Virus record (IMG/VR): IMGVR_UViG_3300017527_000423
Coordinates: 1 to 53,524 of that record
Strand: one strand, 5' to 3'
Origin: a virus
Length of the DNA: 53,524 nt
The position numbers and the translations under genes are program-made. A model generated the notes under the pieces. That model had not been told where the DNA came from and made no database searches. It worked only from the letters and a program-made list of their open reading frames with translations. Below are positions 1-6,359 of the stretch, in pieces. How positions within the stretch are numbered: the stretch's first letter is position 1; every line of letters begins with the position of its first letter.

Positions 1-1
1 C

Positions 2-103
2 TTATTGATATCTGCAATATATGAAAATGTAGTATCAATGGATAAATCTTTAAAGAAAATAATAGATTGCTTAGAAAATAGAAATAATAAAGAAAAAAAT
101 TAG
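2..103 (+). CDS. 3' end of an unknown gene (truncated by window edge)
   Basis: An open frame enters from the left edge and ends at a TAG stop after 33 codons. The visible tail is polar and lysine/asparagine rich, with a short amphipathic stretch (DKSLKKIIDCLENRNNKEKN). No start codon or domain is visible, so no function can be proposed. An internal ATG at 38 exists, but it would give only a 21-residue peptide and has no clear ribosome binding site. Confidence 0.4.
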   Translation, partial: LLISAIYENVVSMDKSLKKIIDCLENRNNKEKN

Positions 104-239
104 AAAGGAAAAAATAAAAAGTTCGATATAGACGATGAGATGTTTATTGACCTTGAATTTATTGGAAGCTACTAGCCCGTAGCAAGAATCGTGCCAAAAC
201 TTCAAAATACACTATTTTTATTTTATCTCTACTTTTCAC

Positions 240-268
240 TTGACAAAACTAGAAAAGCATATTATAAT
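240..268 (+). promoter_or_regulatory. Consensus sigma70-type promoter
   Basis: TTGACA at 240-245 and TATAAT at 263-268 are separated by exactly 17 bases, a full match to the bacterial housekeeping promoter. It sits 28 bases before the ATG at 296. A longer in-frame start at 191 would place the promoter inside the gene, so this site also decides the start choice. It suggests transcription by unmodified host polymerase, typical of phage early genes. Confidence 0.8.
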
Positions 269-295
269 TATATATACTTAATTTTGGAGAATGTT

Positions 296-511
296 ATGAA
301 TAATCAAGATAAAAATATGATAAATAAAGTTTTAAATTACTTAAAAGATGGTTACAAATTAGACAACTCTCAATTAGTTGATTTTGGATTGCGATTGTTA
401 ATTGATCATTGCAATGGTCAAGGCTATAGCAGAGATACAAGAACTGAAATGTTTTCAATATTAGATTCTATGTATGACAGTTGGAAAGTAACTAATAGCT
501 GTAGTTACTAA
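296..511 (+). CDS. Small hypothetical early protein (71 aa)
   Basis: I do not recognise this family. The ATG at 296 is preferred over an upstream in-frame start at 191 because a perfect promoter lies between them and GGAG (286-289) precedes the ATG at a proper distance. The protein is polar and probably helical (NMINKVLNYLKDGYKLDNSQ) and has no membrane segment. It is the first gene after the promoter and ends one base before the next reading frame. It is therefore probably co-transcribed with the zinc-finger gene that follows. Small promoter-proximal genes of this kind in phages are often host-takeover factors, but nothing here proves that. Confidence 0.6.
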   Translation: MNNQDKNMINKVLNYLKDGYKLDNSQLVDFGLRLLIDHCNGQGYSRDTRTEMFSILDSMYDSWKVTNSCSY

Positions 512-512
512 C

Positions 513-884
513 GTGAAAAACGAATGTTCCTATTGTGGCGTTGTATATGAAAATACTGCTTTTGTTAGCTTTTGTTCTAAGAGTTGTTATAAAAGCGATT
601 ACTACAGGAAAAACAAAGTTAGGATTGAGGAAAACCATAGAAGGTATAGGCTTCTTAATAGAGAAAAAATTAATAAATATCATAGGGCTTACCGTGCTAC
701 TAAAGGTGAGCTTGTAGGGAATAAGAGTAATAAACAATATATTGAAACACTTATAAAAGATAAGATATGGTATAAGATGCATACTGGATTGCTTACAGTC
801 CCGAACTGGGTTTGTAAGAAACTAATACCTACACTTAGCGACACTATTGAAACGTTATATACGAAAAAGTATATTATTTATTAA
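513..884 (+). CDS. Zinc-finger hypothetical protein (123 aa)
   Basis: The frame starts with GTG one base after the preceding stop, with no obvious ribosome binding site, so translation is probably coupled. Residues 5-26 hold CSYCG and then CSKSC, a four-cysteine zinc knuckle. A basic stretch follows (REKINKYHRAYRATKG), of the kind seen next to zinc knuckles in small phage proteins and in the front parts of some HNH endonucleases. No HNH catalytic motif is present. DNA or RNA binding is a reasonable guess from charge and zinc ligands only. The C-terminal half is unremarkable. Confidence 0.55.
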   Translation: MKNECSYCGVVYENTAFVSFCSKSCYKSDYYRKNKVRIEENHRRYRLLNREKINKYHRAYRATKGELVGNKSNKQYIETLIKDKIWYKMHTGLLTVPNWVCKKLIPTLSDTIETLYTKKYIIY

Positions 885-907
885 TTATTTTTATTCCTAA
901 TTTCATT

Positions 908-938
908 CCTGGGCAGGGTTCGCAATGCTCTGCCCAGG
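908..938 (+). other. 9-bp perfect hairpin upstream of a small gene
   Basis: CCTGGGCAG (908-916) pairs perfectly with CTGCCCAGG (930-938) around a 13-base loop. It is GC-rich in an AT-rich genome and ends just before the AGGAG ribosome binding site (942-946) of the 42-residue frame. There is no T-run after it, so it is not a standard intrinsic terminator. It could protect an mRNA 5' end or modulate the downstream start. Confidence 0.5.
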
Positions 939-952
939 TTCAGGAGAACACA

Positions 953-1081
953 ATGAATGAAGACTTAGTTTGCAAAGCACTACAAGGGATGACCGGATTA
1001 AAATGGGTTTCCGAACACCGCTTTCATGAAAAACGAAAATGGAGGTTTGACTTTGCTCAAATAGAATTAATGATGCCATGA
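953..1081 (+). CDS. Short ORF resembling the N-terminus of a phage VRR-NUC/VSR-like nuclease (likely truncated)
   Basis: A 42-codon frame has a good AGGAG site seven bases before its ATG. Residues 17-35 (KWVSEHRFHEKRKWRFDFA) match the pattern EYRFHxxRxWRFDFA, which opens many small phage endonucleases before the catalytic acidic segment. Here the frame ends six residues later (QIELMMP), and the expected catalytic Asp/Glu and Gln-x-Lys motifs are missing. It is therefore probably a remnant, or a domain reused as a small protein. The stop overlaps an ATG of the next gene. The family likeness comes from memory of the motif, not from a search. Confidence 0.5.
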   Translation: MNEDLVCKALQGMTGLKWVSEHRFHEKRKWRFDFAQIELMMP

Positions 1082-1101
1082 ATGAGTCTATGGAGGTAAA
1101 A

Positions 1102-1518
1102 ATGAATAAAATAATACTAGACGGTAAAATAATTAAGCGAGAAGATCTACCATGTGGCAGTGTTATTAGTGGAAAGCTCTTCTTTAATAGCGAGGATAGG
1201 GAATACGGTATAATAGAGAGAGACCATACTGGAAAAAAACTAAATGGAGCTGGGTTGAGTGGGGGCACTGATTTGGATTTACTATATGATTTACAGATAT
1301 ATCACATACCAGGATACCAAAAAATGTGGCTAGCCACGGACGATGAGGGTACTTATATTTTCACGATTAAACCGTATAGAGATCGTAATGATTTATGGAA
1401 AACTAGAGATGTTTATTCTACAGATCAATATCAACACATATTTGAATATAGTGCTAATAATTTCGAGCAAACATTTGAAGACGAACCATGTGAATGTTGG
1501 ATTAAAATACAAGATTAA
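1102..1518 (+). CDS. Hypothetical protein (138 aa)
   Basis: The ATG at 1102 is preferred because GGAGG (1092-1096) sits just upstream. An in-frame ATG at 1078, overlapping the previous stop, is an alternative that adds eight residues. The protein is acidic and soluble, with a glycine-containing centre (GAGLSGGTDLDLLYD) and a C-terminal CECWIKIQD. I recognise no domain. It ends 19 bases before the next promoter, so it probably closes a short early operon with the preceding small genes. Confidence 0.6.
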   Translation: MNKIILDGKIIKREDLPCGSVISGKLFFNSEDREYGIIERDHTGKKLNGAGLSGGTDLDLLYDLQIYHIPGYQKMWLATDDEGTYIFTIKPYRDRNDLWKTRDVYSTDQYQHIFEYSANNFEQTFEDEPCECWIKIQD

Positions 1519-1536
1519 AAAAGATAGTCTTTTCGC

Positions 1537-1565
1537 TTGACAAAAGTGTAAAAGTATAGTATAAT
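1537..1565 (+). promoter_or_regulatory. Consensus sigma70-type promoter before the tRNA-like gene
   Basis: TTGACA (1537-1542) and TATAAT (1560-1565) are again separated by 17 bases, identical in design to the promoter at 240. Transcription should begin about seven bases downstream, just before the tRNA-like sequence, and continue into the zinc-ribbon gene at 1680. Confidence 0.8.
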
Positions 1566-1577
1566 TAAGTATAAGTA

Positions 1578-1650
1578 GTCACCGTAGCTTAATGGCAAAG
1601 CATGCGTTATTCCTGTGGATAAGATATTGGTTCAACTCCAGTCGGTGGCA
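1578..1650 (+). tRNA. tRNA or tRNA-like gene, anticodon uncertain
   Basis: The 73 bases fold into most of a tRNA. The acceptor stem pairs GTCACCG with CGGTGGC (one G-U pair) and has discriminator A. Bases 8-9 are TA. The D arm is GCTT/AAGC with an AATGGCA loop, and the T arm is ATTGG/CCAGT with a TTCAACT loop. Total length is normal for a class I tRNA. The 24 bases between the D and T arms do not make a clean anticodon arm: the best local pairing is TTAT/ATAA (1607-1610 with 1619-1622) around an eight-base loop that contains CTGTGG. A GTG (His) anticodon is possible, but the expected His identity pair is not evident. CCA is not encoded. Confidence 0.6.
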
Positions 1651-1679
1651 GTTCTATTCATTAAGAAAGGAGAAAAAGT

Positions 1680-1991
1680 ATGGGAAATAATCCAGACAAC
1701 CCCTGTCCGATATGTGGTAGTTTTATGCATGACAATATCCCTGTATTTAGTTATAATTGGATATGTCGTTTATGTGGAAATAAATTTGACAATTTAAAAG
1801 GTGTATGGCAATATTATGAAAAACCCCCAGAATCTCAATATATGAAAGATGAAGAAACAAAATGTCAAGTATGTGGATGTGATATTCTTTGCATTATGGT
1901 CGACACTATGTATGGGTGGTTATGTGCGGATTGTATAGATGAAAAATTTAAAGAGTTTGAAAATAAAATAAAAGGTTATGAAAATGTTTGA
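1680..1991 (+). CDS. Double zinc-ribbon hypothetical protein (103 aa)
   Basis: A strong AAGGAG site precedes the ATG. Cysteine pairs CPICG and CRLCG form one zinc ribbon (about residues 9-33), and CQVCG with CADC form a second (about residues 62-83). The remainder is acidic, and the C-terminus is charged and probably helical. Such small double-ribbon proteins are common in phage early regions and may bind nucleic acid or a host enzyme, but I cannot name a family. The gene follows the tRNA-like gene on the same predicted transcript and overlaps the next ATG. Confidence 0.65.
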   Translation: MGNNPDNPCPICGSFMHDNIPVFSYNWICRLCGNKFDNLKGVWQYYEKPPESQYMKDEETKCQVCGCDILCIMVDTMYGWLCADCIDEKFKEFENKIKGYENV

Positions 1992-2157
1992 ACAATTAAA
2001 ACAATTAATTACTCCTGTATGGGATGGAAATCTTATATGTAAAAGTCATAGAGATAAATTATTAAAAAAAGGATACATAAAGAAATATGAAGGATGGAAT
2101 TATTTGACTAAAAAAGGAATAGTTTTTTTAGTCGACATGGGAGAATTAAAACAATGA
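1984..2157 (+). CDS. Small basic hypothetical protein (57 aa)
   Basis: The ATG overlaps the end of the zinc-ribbon gene by eight bases, in another frame, which favours translational coupling. The 57 residues (MFEQLKQLITPVWDGN...) hold a lysine-rich middle (HRDKLLKKGYIKKYEGWNYL) and the segment NYLTKKGIVFL. That segment resembles the recognition-wing part of a small winged helix domain in which a layout such as LxxKGYIxxxxGxxxLTxKG is common. DNA binding is therefore a plausible inference, not shown. Confidence 0.5.
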   Translation: MFEQLKQLITPVWDGNLICKSHRDKLLKKGYIKKYEGWNYLTKKGIVFLVDMGELKQ

Positions 2158-2224
2158 AATTAACACATATCTATTGTATTTAAAATTTAATATAGTGAAA
2201 GGATCTCATTCAGAGGAGCGATAT

Positions 2225-2572
2225 ATGATAAAAGTAATATTAGAGTCCCCTTACGAGGGTGATATTGATAAGAATGTTAAATATGCAAGAGAATGTGTAA
2301 GAGACTCTTTACGTCGGGGCGAAGCTCCAATAGCAAGCCACCTATTATACACGCAGGAAGGAATTCTTAATGATGACGTTCCTCACGAAAGACAGCAAGG
2401 AATAGACGCAGGACTTGCATGGAAAGAGGTCGCGGATTTACATGTTTTTTACATTGATTTAGGTATTTCTCCAGGAATGAGATATGCAATGAAATATGCA
2501 ACAGATAACAAAATTCCTATTGATAAGAGGAAGATTCATTTTACAGGGCGTGGAGTAGATTCAGATGTCTAA
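2225..2572 (+). CDS. DUF7768-type protein, nucleoside deoxyribosyltransferase-like fold
   Basis: The start at 2225 is chosen because GAGGAGCG lies just upstream; an in-frame ATG at 2174 has no such site. The sequence carries hallmarks of the DUF7768 family: VILESPYEGDIDKNVKYAR at the N-terminus, GEAPIASHLLYTQ, then ERQQGIDAGLAWKEVADL and DLGISPGM. Members are spread through phages and bacteria and resemble Rossmann-type deoxyribosyltransferase or nucleotide-processing folds. The actual reaction is unproven. At 115 residues it is full length for the family. It overlaps the next gene by eight bases. Confidence 0.75.
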   Translation: MIKVILESPYEGDIDKNVKYARECVRDSLRRGEAPIASHLLYTQEGILNDDVPHERQQGIDAGLAWKEVADLHVFYIDLGISPGMRYAMKYATDNKIPIDKRKIHFTGRGVDSDV

Positions 2573-2819
2573 TCTTGCAGCAGCTCGCCAGAAATGTAAA
2601 GATTTCTTATTAAATAATGGGTACACTGAGTATATTTCAGATCCAGCGTATCTAAGCTTCGAACATATTTCTAAGTCAGTATCTCTTATAGACATTTTAG
2701 AAGAAGAAATTGTCTTTATAAGTGATGAAGGTGATTGGCTCCATATTCCGATCAACTATTATGCCTTAATAGGATCACTAATCCATTTTTCTCAAATAGG
2801 TATAGGATATAAACATTAG
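2565..2819 (+). CDS. Hypothetical protein (84 aa)
   Basis: This small acidic frame begins with ATG inside the end of the DUF7768 gene. The N-terminal third (NLAAARQKCKDFLLNNGY) is helical, and the rest alternates acidic and hydrophobic residues (SVSLIDILEEEIVFISDEGDWLHIP). I see no motif or membrane segment. Overlap and spacing suggest expression together with its neighbours. Function unknown. Confidence 0.5.
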   Translation: MSNLAAARQKCKDFLLNNGYTEYISDPAYLSFEHISKSVSLIDILEEEIVFISDEGDWLHIPINYYALIGSLIHFSQIGIGYKH

Positions 2820-2828
2820 GACTTTACT

Positions 2829-3518
2829 TTGAGTAGATACCGCAAAGCAGATATATTCACTTTAGGTCTGAGAAGATTTAGAGGTCTTGTTATAGAATCT
2901 TCCTTATTAATCATTGATTTGATTGCATTAATTTTTCACAGAGATTTATGCAAGCTTCATAGATCATCATTTGAGACTTTATTGTTTTCTAGGTTTTCTT
3001 TTATCTATCGACAAAAGTCGTTATCACCCTCTCAAACATGTATGTGTTGGGGAATAGACACTGGCCCTGGATGGTATAAAATCCTTTGGGATCTCTCTAA
3101 GAAAATAGCTTTAGAAGTTAAGAAAACCAGAGAATTACAGAAACCTTACCTTATCCTCGAAGGAAAGAATAATAATGAATTATTTAGATCGTCTAAGTTT
3201 ATCATTGCATCTACCATATTTTTATTTAATAAATATTTTTTAAGAAAAGATCTATTCTTTATCATAGATGGATTTTATGTTTCTCAGGTAAAAGAGAAGT
3301 ACGGGACCCTTCGATTTTATTGCGGGATTGCTTCAGACGCTATCTACAGTTTTATAGACGAAGCAGAAGTAGCTTCAGTAGAAACATGTGAAGCGTGTGG
3401 AAAGAGCAGTAAAGAAGAAAATGATCGCAAGAAGAATACACCTGAAACAGGGGGATGGGTATACAATGAATGCACTAAATGCAAAAAGAAGAGAGAAGAT
3501 AAAACGTCAAAAAGATAA
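2829..3518 (+). CDS. Phage protein with QVKEKYGTLRFY motif and C-terminal zinc site (229 aa)
   Basis: The frame starts with TTG after AGGA (2818-2821). Two features match a widespread uncharacterised phage family: a front motif CMCWGIDTGPGWYKIL and the later motif VSQVKEKYGTLRFYCG (about residues 155-170). A terminal Cys cluster follows (CEACG, then CTKC around residues 190-220, with GWVYNEC between). In related proteins the layout is GDGWxxLIDxLC, then QVKEKFGxLRFY, then a zinc ribbon. This copy is longer because of a lysine- and phenylalanine-rich insert between the two parts. Role unknown; zinc binding is inferred from the cysteines. Confidence 0.6.
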   Translation: MSRYRKADIFTLGLRRFRGLVIESSLLIIDLIALIFHRDLCKLHRSSFETLLFSRFSFIYRQKSLSPSQTCMCWGIDTGPGWYKILWDLSKKIALEVKKTRELQKPYLILEGKNNNELFRSSKFIIASTIFLFNKYFLRKDLFFIIDGFYVSQVKEKYGTLRFYCGIASDAIYSFIDEAEVASVETCEACGKSSKEENDRKKNTPETGGWVYNECTKCKKKREDKTSKR

Positions 3519-3608
3519 GATACATCTTCCTCGTAATATTAAGAGATATTTTTTAGTTAGTTATGTCAGAGGTCATGTAACAGGTTCATGTTACTTCATT
3601 AATACTAA

Positions 3609-3764
3609 TTAATATATATAAATAGACAAGCAGCTGTAAAGAGTATTGAGGATATTCTTAAAGAAATCCCTAATACCGGATCAATATGTAAGGATGTAAC
3701 TATCCTAAGTATTACAGAAATGTCAAAAGAAGATTATGATACATACGTTTACGGGGAGAACTAA
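3609..3764 (+). pseudogene. Startless open frame, possible gene remnant
   Basis: A 51-codon open frame ends immediately before the next ATG. It reads as ordinary protein (RQAAVKSIEDILKEIPNTG, then SITEMSKEDYDTYVYGEN) but contains no ATG, GTG or TTG start in its first half. It may be the 3' end of a decayed gene whose front was replaced by the AT-rich 3519-3608 stretch, or it may use a rare start. The first in-frame ATG (3720) leaves only 14 codons. Confidence 0.35.
3617..3624 (+). promoter_or_regulatory. TATAAATA box, T4-late-like
   Basis: The octamer TATAAATA matches the T4 late promoter consensus. It lies about 140 bases before the ATG at 3765, with only a decayed reading frame between. 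The same octamer stands close before genes at 15926 and 37159. Since AT-rich DNA gives such octamers by chance, this single site is weak evidence. Confidence 0.3.
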
Positions 3765-4310
3765 ATGAGTACTGAAGGATTATACACACAGGTTTTTGGA
3801 ATAAACCCTGCGGCGTTTTTTATATTACCGATGTTAGGAAAGAGGACAGAAGAATACCCAAACTTTTGTGATTGTTGGATCAAACCATGCCAATTCTACA
3901 TAGACAAGAAGTCTAAACTTCCTATGTTAAAACCTAAAAAGAAAGATTTCGGCAAGACAATCTCTATATTCCTTCAAGTCGGAGGAGATCAGGCTTATAA
4001 TTTTATCAAAGAGTTGGCTGATTTAAAAGCATCTGCTTTATATGTAGAACACTTTGACGACAAAGTAGAGCCGCTATACACTACATACATTTTTAATGTT
4101 CCTGAGAAGTGGAAAGAAGATTATGATAGAGTTGTAGAGGGTAAATTCTCAGAGTTATCCTCAGAATATCAGAAAGTGTTATATGCATTTTATCCTAAAC
4201 TTCATAGCTTTTATGATAATGTAATCAAGAACAAAAGTGTTGATATTCACCTTCCATCAGAACTTACAGAAGAGGAAGAGCCTCCTAAACCTAAAATAAT
4301 TACAGAGTAA
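3765..4310 (+). CDS. Conserved phage hypothetical protein (181 aa)
   Basis: The ATG follows GGGGAG by a suitable distance. The centre has the line YTTYIFNVPEKWKEDYDRVVEGKFSELS (shown in part: FNVPEKWKEDYD and GKFSELS). I associate this with a family of unnamed phage proteins found among DNA-metabolism and early genes. The C-terminus is acidic and proline-rich (LTEEEEPPKPK). No catalytic motif is visible. It precedes a frameshifted gene and the metallophosphoesterase. Function unknown. Confidence 0.55.
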   Translation: MSTEGLYTQVFGINPAAFFILPMLGKRTEEYPNFCDCWIKPCQFYIDKKSKLPMLKPKKKDFGKTISIFLQVGGDQAYNFIKELADLKASALYVEHFDDKVEPLYTTYIFNVPEKWKEDYDRVVEGKFSELSSEYQKVLYAFYPKLHSFYDNVIKNKSVDIHLPSELTEEEEPPKPKIITE

Positions 4311-4315
4311 CTTAT

Positions 4316-4628
4316 ATGAAATTTACGATTTATAAAGGGCATCTTATTGACTTATACAAGAAGTATGACAAATTATACTGTGAGTTATCACCTCAACCCA
4401 AAGCACTTAATCTTGAATTGGTAAAGTTAACAAAATCATTTTTTATATGACAACACTTATCTAAAAGATAAATTCAAGTCATCTGAGTGGCAATACTCAT
4501 GTAATTGCGTAATAAATCTATTCAATGATATTATAACAAAATCTTTAGATGAGTCCGTTTTGGACTACTCAATAGAGTTTGTCTTTAGAAAACGGAAGTT
4601 CTTACGGCTACACGAAGAGGTTTGGTAG
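4316..4628 (+). pseudogene. Frameshifted small gene
   Basis: An ATG frame (MKFTIYKGHLIDLYKKYDKL...) stops at TGA 4448-4450, just after a run of six T at 4439-4444. Reading the run one base shorter continues smoothly as SFLYDNTYLKDKFKSSEWQY and on to a stop at 4626-4628, giving about 103 residues. The fit of the two halves suggests either a real frameshift mutation, a sequencing or assembly error in the T run, or programmed frameshifting. I recognise no family. It lies between two intact genes and has no strong ribosome binding site. Confidence 0.5.
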
Positions 4629-4636
4629 ATTCAGTG

Positions 4637-4654
4637 GATACGATATATCGTATC
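4637..4654. promoter_or_regulatory. 18-bp perfect palindrome (possible operator)
   Basis: GATACGATATATCGTATC is identical to its own reverse complement. It lies in the 109-base gap before the metallophosphoesterase gene, next to the end of the frameshifted gene. A perfect 18-mer palindrome suits a dimeric repressor site, but no repressor gene is visible in the window, and no second copy was noticed. Confidence 0.4.
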
Positions 4655-4737
4655 GTAGAAAAGGTAGAACTCGTAAGTTAACGTTGACCTAACTTTATTA
4701 TTCTTTAGTAGTTATTCGGTTGCTAATAGGATAGTAT

Positions 4738-6210
4738 ATGTCTCCATTCATTCTCAAAGCGGTTCTTAGTTATTACACAAACAATAAAGATTTTGATTTA
4801 GCATCCTCAGCTCTAGATATTAAAGTAAATACTTTAAGAGTTTATTTAAAAGCCTTTAAGAAACTTAATCCTGATCTATATGAAATATTAGAGTCATCAA
4901 AGTCAAAGAAACAAATCAAAGCAATGATTTCTGATTTGATGCATTTAGAAGAACTTGCCGTGAATAAAGTAGAAGAGAAGGTAGACCTTAATTCTAAAGA
5001 ATCTACTTTCATCTCTAATAGAGTAGTTACAGTAAAAGATTTAATTAAGCAGTGTGGTATTGACACTAAGATATGGAAAGTAGATCGATTCATTTGTAAC
5101 AAATGGGAAGTAGCTCGTAAAGATATAAAGAAAGAGCTAAAGGCTCTCGGTGGAGTTTGGGAAGGATTCGTCAAAGATTCAGGCAGTATGACATTCCATC
5201 CATTATACCAAGTGAAAGCATGGTGTAGCAAGATGTCTCCAGACAAGCAGAAGTTTCCTGTAATTCAGCCAGTTTCATTTAATGTAAAACCATTTACATT
5301 TAAAACAACAAAATCTAATTCTAAAATAAAGAGAGCGATATTAGTCCCGGATTCTCAGACAGGTTTTGTCCGATCATTCAAAACAGGTAAGCTAGAAAGT
5401 TTCCATGACAGAAGATGTTTCAATTTATTACTACAGATTCTTGCGGATGTTAATCCTGATAGAATAGTATTCTTAGGAGACATGCTCGACCTTGCAGAGT
5501 GGAGTGACAAGTTCGTCAAGAAACCTGAATTTTATCAAACAACTCAAGCATCTATTACCGAGTTCGGATGGTGGTTATCAAAGATAAGATCAATTTGTCC
5601 AAATGCAGAGATAGATTATCTTGAAGGAAATCACGAAGAACGAATGCGTCGTAAAGTATTTAATCATGTTATGGAGGCATATAACCTTTGTCCTGTTGAA
5701 CATAAATGCAATGAGGACGTCCTTTCAGTTCCTTATCTTTTGTCATTAGACAAGTTAAATATAGAGTACAGCGCTCCATATCCTGCAGGGGAAGTTTGGA
5801 TCAATGACAATCTTAGAATTTCTCATGGGTGTGTTGCTCGTGCTGGATCAGGCGATACTGTTAAAGCTGTTTTAAAAGAAACAAGAACTAGCGAATGCTT
5901 TGGTCATATTCACAGAATAGAGAAAGTAGGTAAAACAGTTCATTCCAAGAATAAGAGTATTAGTTATATGGTATTCTCCCCTGGAACATTTGCACGTATT
6001 GATGGAGCAGTTCCCGCGAAGAATTCGAAAGTGAATTGGCAGCAAGGCTTGGGTCACGTCTATTACGAAGAAGGAAACAATAGATTTCAGTCAGATATAA
6101 TATCAATTAGTGATGGAAAATGTATCTTTGAGGGAAAAGCTTATATAGGTATTGATAATGCTGTTGAAGTGTCTAAAGAGACAGGACTCGACCTTAAGAA
6201 AGTATTCTAA
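4738..6210 (+). CDS. Calcineurin-like metallophosphoesterase with N-terminal HTH-like region (490 aa)
   Basis: The catalytic domain occupies about residues 195-430. The metal motifs are VPDSQTG (about 203-209), FLGDMLD (about 245-251), GNHEER (297-302), ISHGC and GHIHRIEK (about 388-395), the standard set of Asp, Asn and His ligands. The first 60 residues resemble a helix-turn-helix (DLASSALDIKVNTLRVYLKA), so the protein may bind DNA. Related phage proteins of similar size are common and unassigned; nuclease or phosphatase activity is possible. AGG lies before the ATG. The gene stands alone between decayed sequence and repeat element copy 1, which suggests a separate transcription unit. Confidence 0.85.
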   Translation: MSPFILKAVLSYYTNNKDFDLASSALDIKVNTLRVYLKAFKKLNPDLYEILESSKSKKQIKAMISDLMHLEELAVNKVEEKVDLNSKESTFISNRVVTVKDLIKQCGIDTKIWKVDRFICNKWEVARKDIKKELKALGGVWEGFVKDSGSMTFHPLYQVKAWCSKMSPDKQKFPVIQPVSFNVKPFTFKTTKSNSKIKRAILVPDSQTGFVRSFKTGKLESFHDRRCFNLLLQILADVNPDRIVFLGDMLDLAEWSDKFVKKPEFYQTTQASITEFGWWLSKIRSICPNAEIDYLEGNHEERMRRKVFNHVMEAYNLCPVEHKCNEDVLSVPYLLSLDKLNIEYSAPYPAGEVWINDNLRISHGCVARAGSGDTVKAVLKETRTSECFGHIHRIEKVGKTVHSKNKSISYMVFSPGTFARIDGAVPAKNSKVNWQQGLGHVYYEEGNNRFQSDIISISDGKCIFEGKAYIGIDNAVEVSKETGLDLKKVF

Positions 6211-6217
6211 TAAAGAA

Positions 6218-6301
6218 ATTAACAGGGTACTCAAGAACTCACAGTAGGACAAAATCCACATAATTTCTTTAAGCCCCTAAAATAGTACCAAAGTAATAGC
6301 C
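6218..6301 (+). ncRNA. Repeated intergenic element, copy 1 (putative structured RNA)
   Basis: Core AACAGGGTA (6221-6229) is followed by AAGAACTCACAGTAGGA (6233-6249). The variable GGTACT (6226-6231) has a perfect complement AGTACC at 6284-6289, and GGA-N5-TCC (6247-6257) makes a small hairpin after the core. It shares CCCCTAAAATA with copy 4 and a TAATAGCC end with copy 3. It begins eight bases after the phosphoesterase stop and ends about 60 bases before the first fibre gene. Function unknown: terminator, RNA processing site, riboswitch-like leader or promoter are all possible. Confidence 0.6.
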
Positions 6302-6359
6302 TTAACGCTATTCTTAAGAGATATATAATCCTTTATTTATTTATAAGGATTTTATCTCC

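Noticed and set aside
191-295. Longer N-terminus for the first small gene
   Set aside because: A perfect promoter lies within this stretch and a better ribosome binding site supports the ATG at 296.
3388-3612. 74-residue frame overlapping the end of the zinc-site protein
   Set aside because: It is in another frame of a recognisable gene, is lysine/arginine rich only because of that overlap, and has no own ribosome binding site.
6218-6301. Assigning the repeated element to a known riboswitch such as preQ1 or glutamine classes
   Set aside because: The conserved core does not fit the consensus motifs of these classes as I know them, so a named class would be invented.
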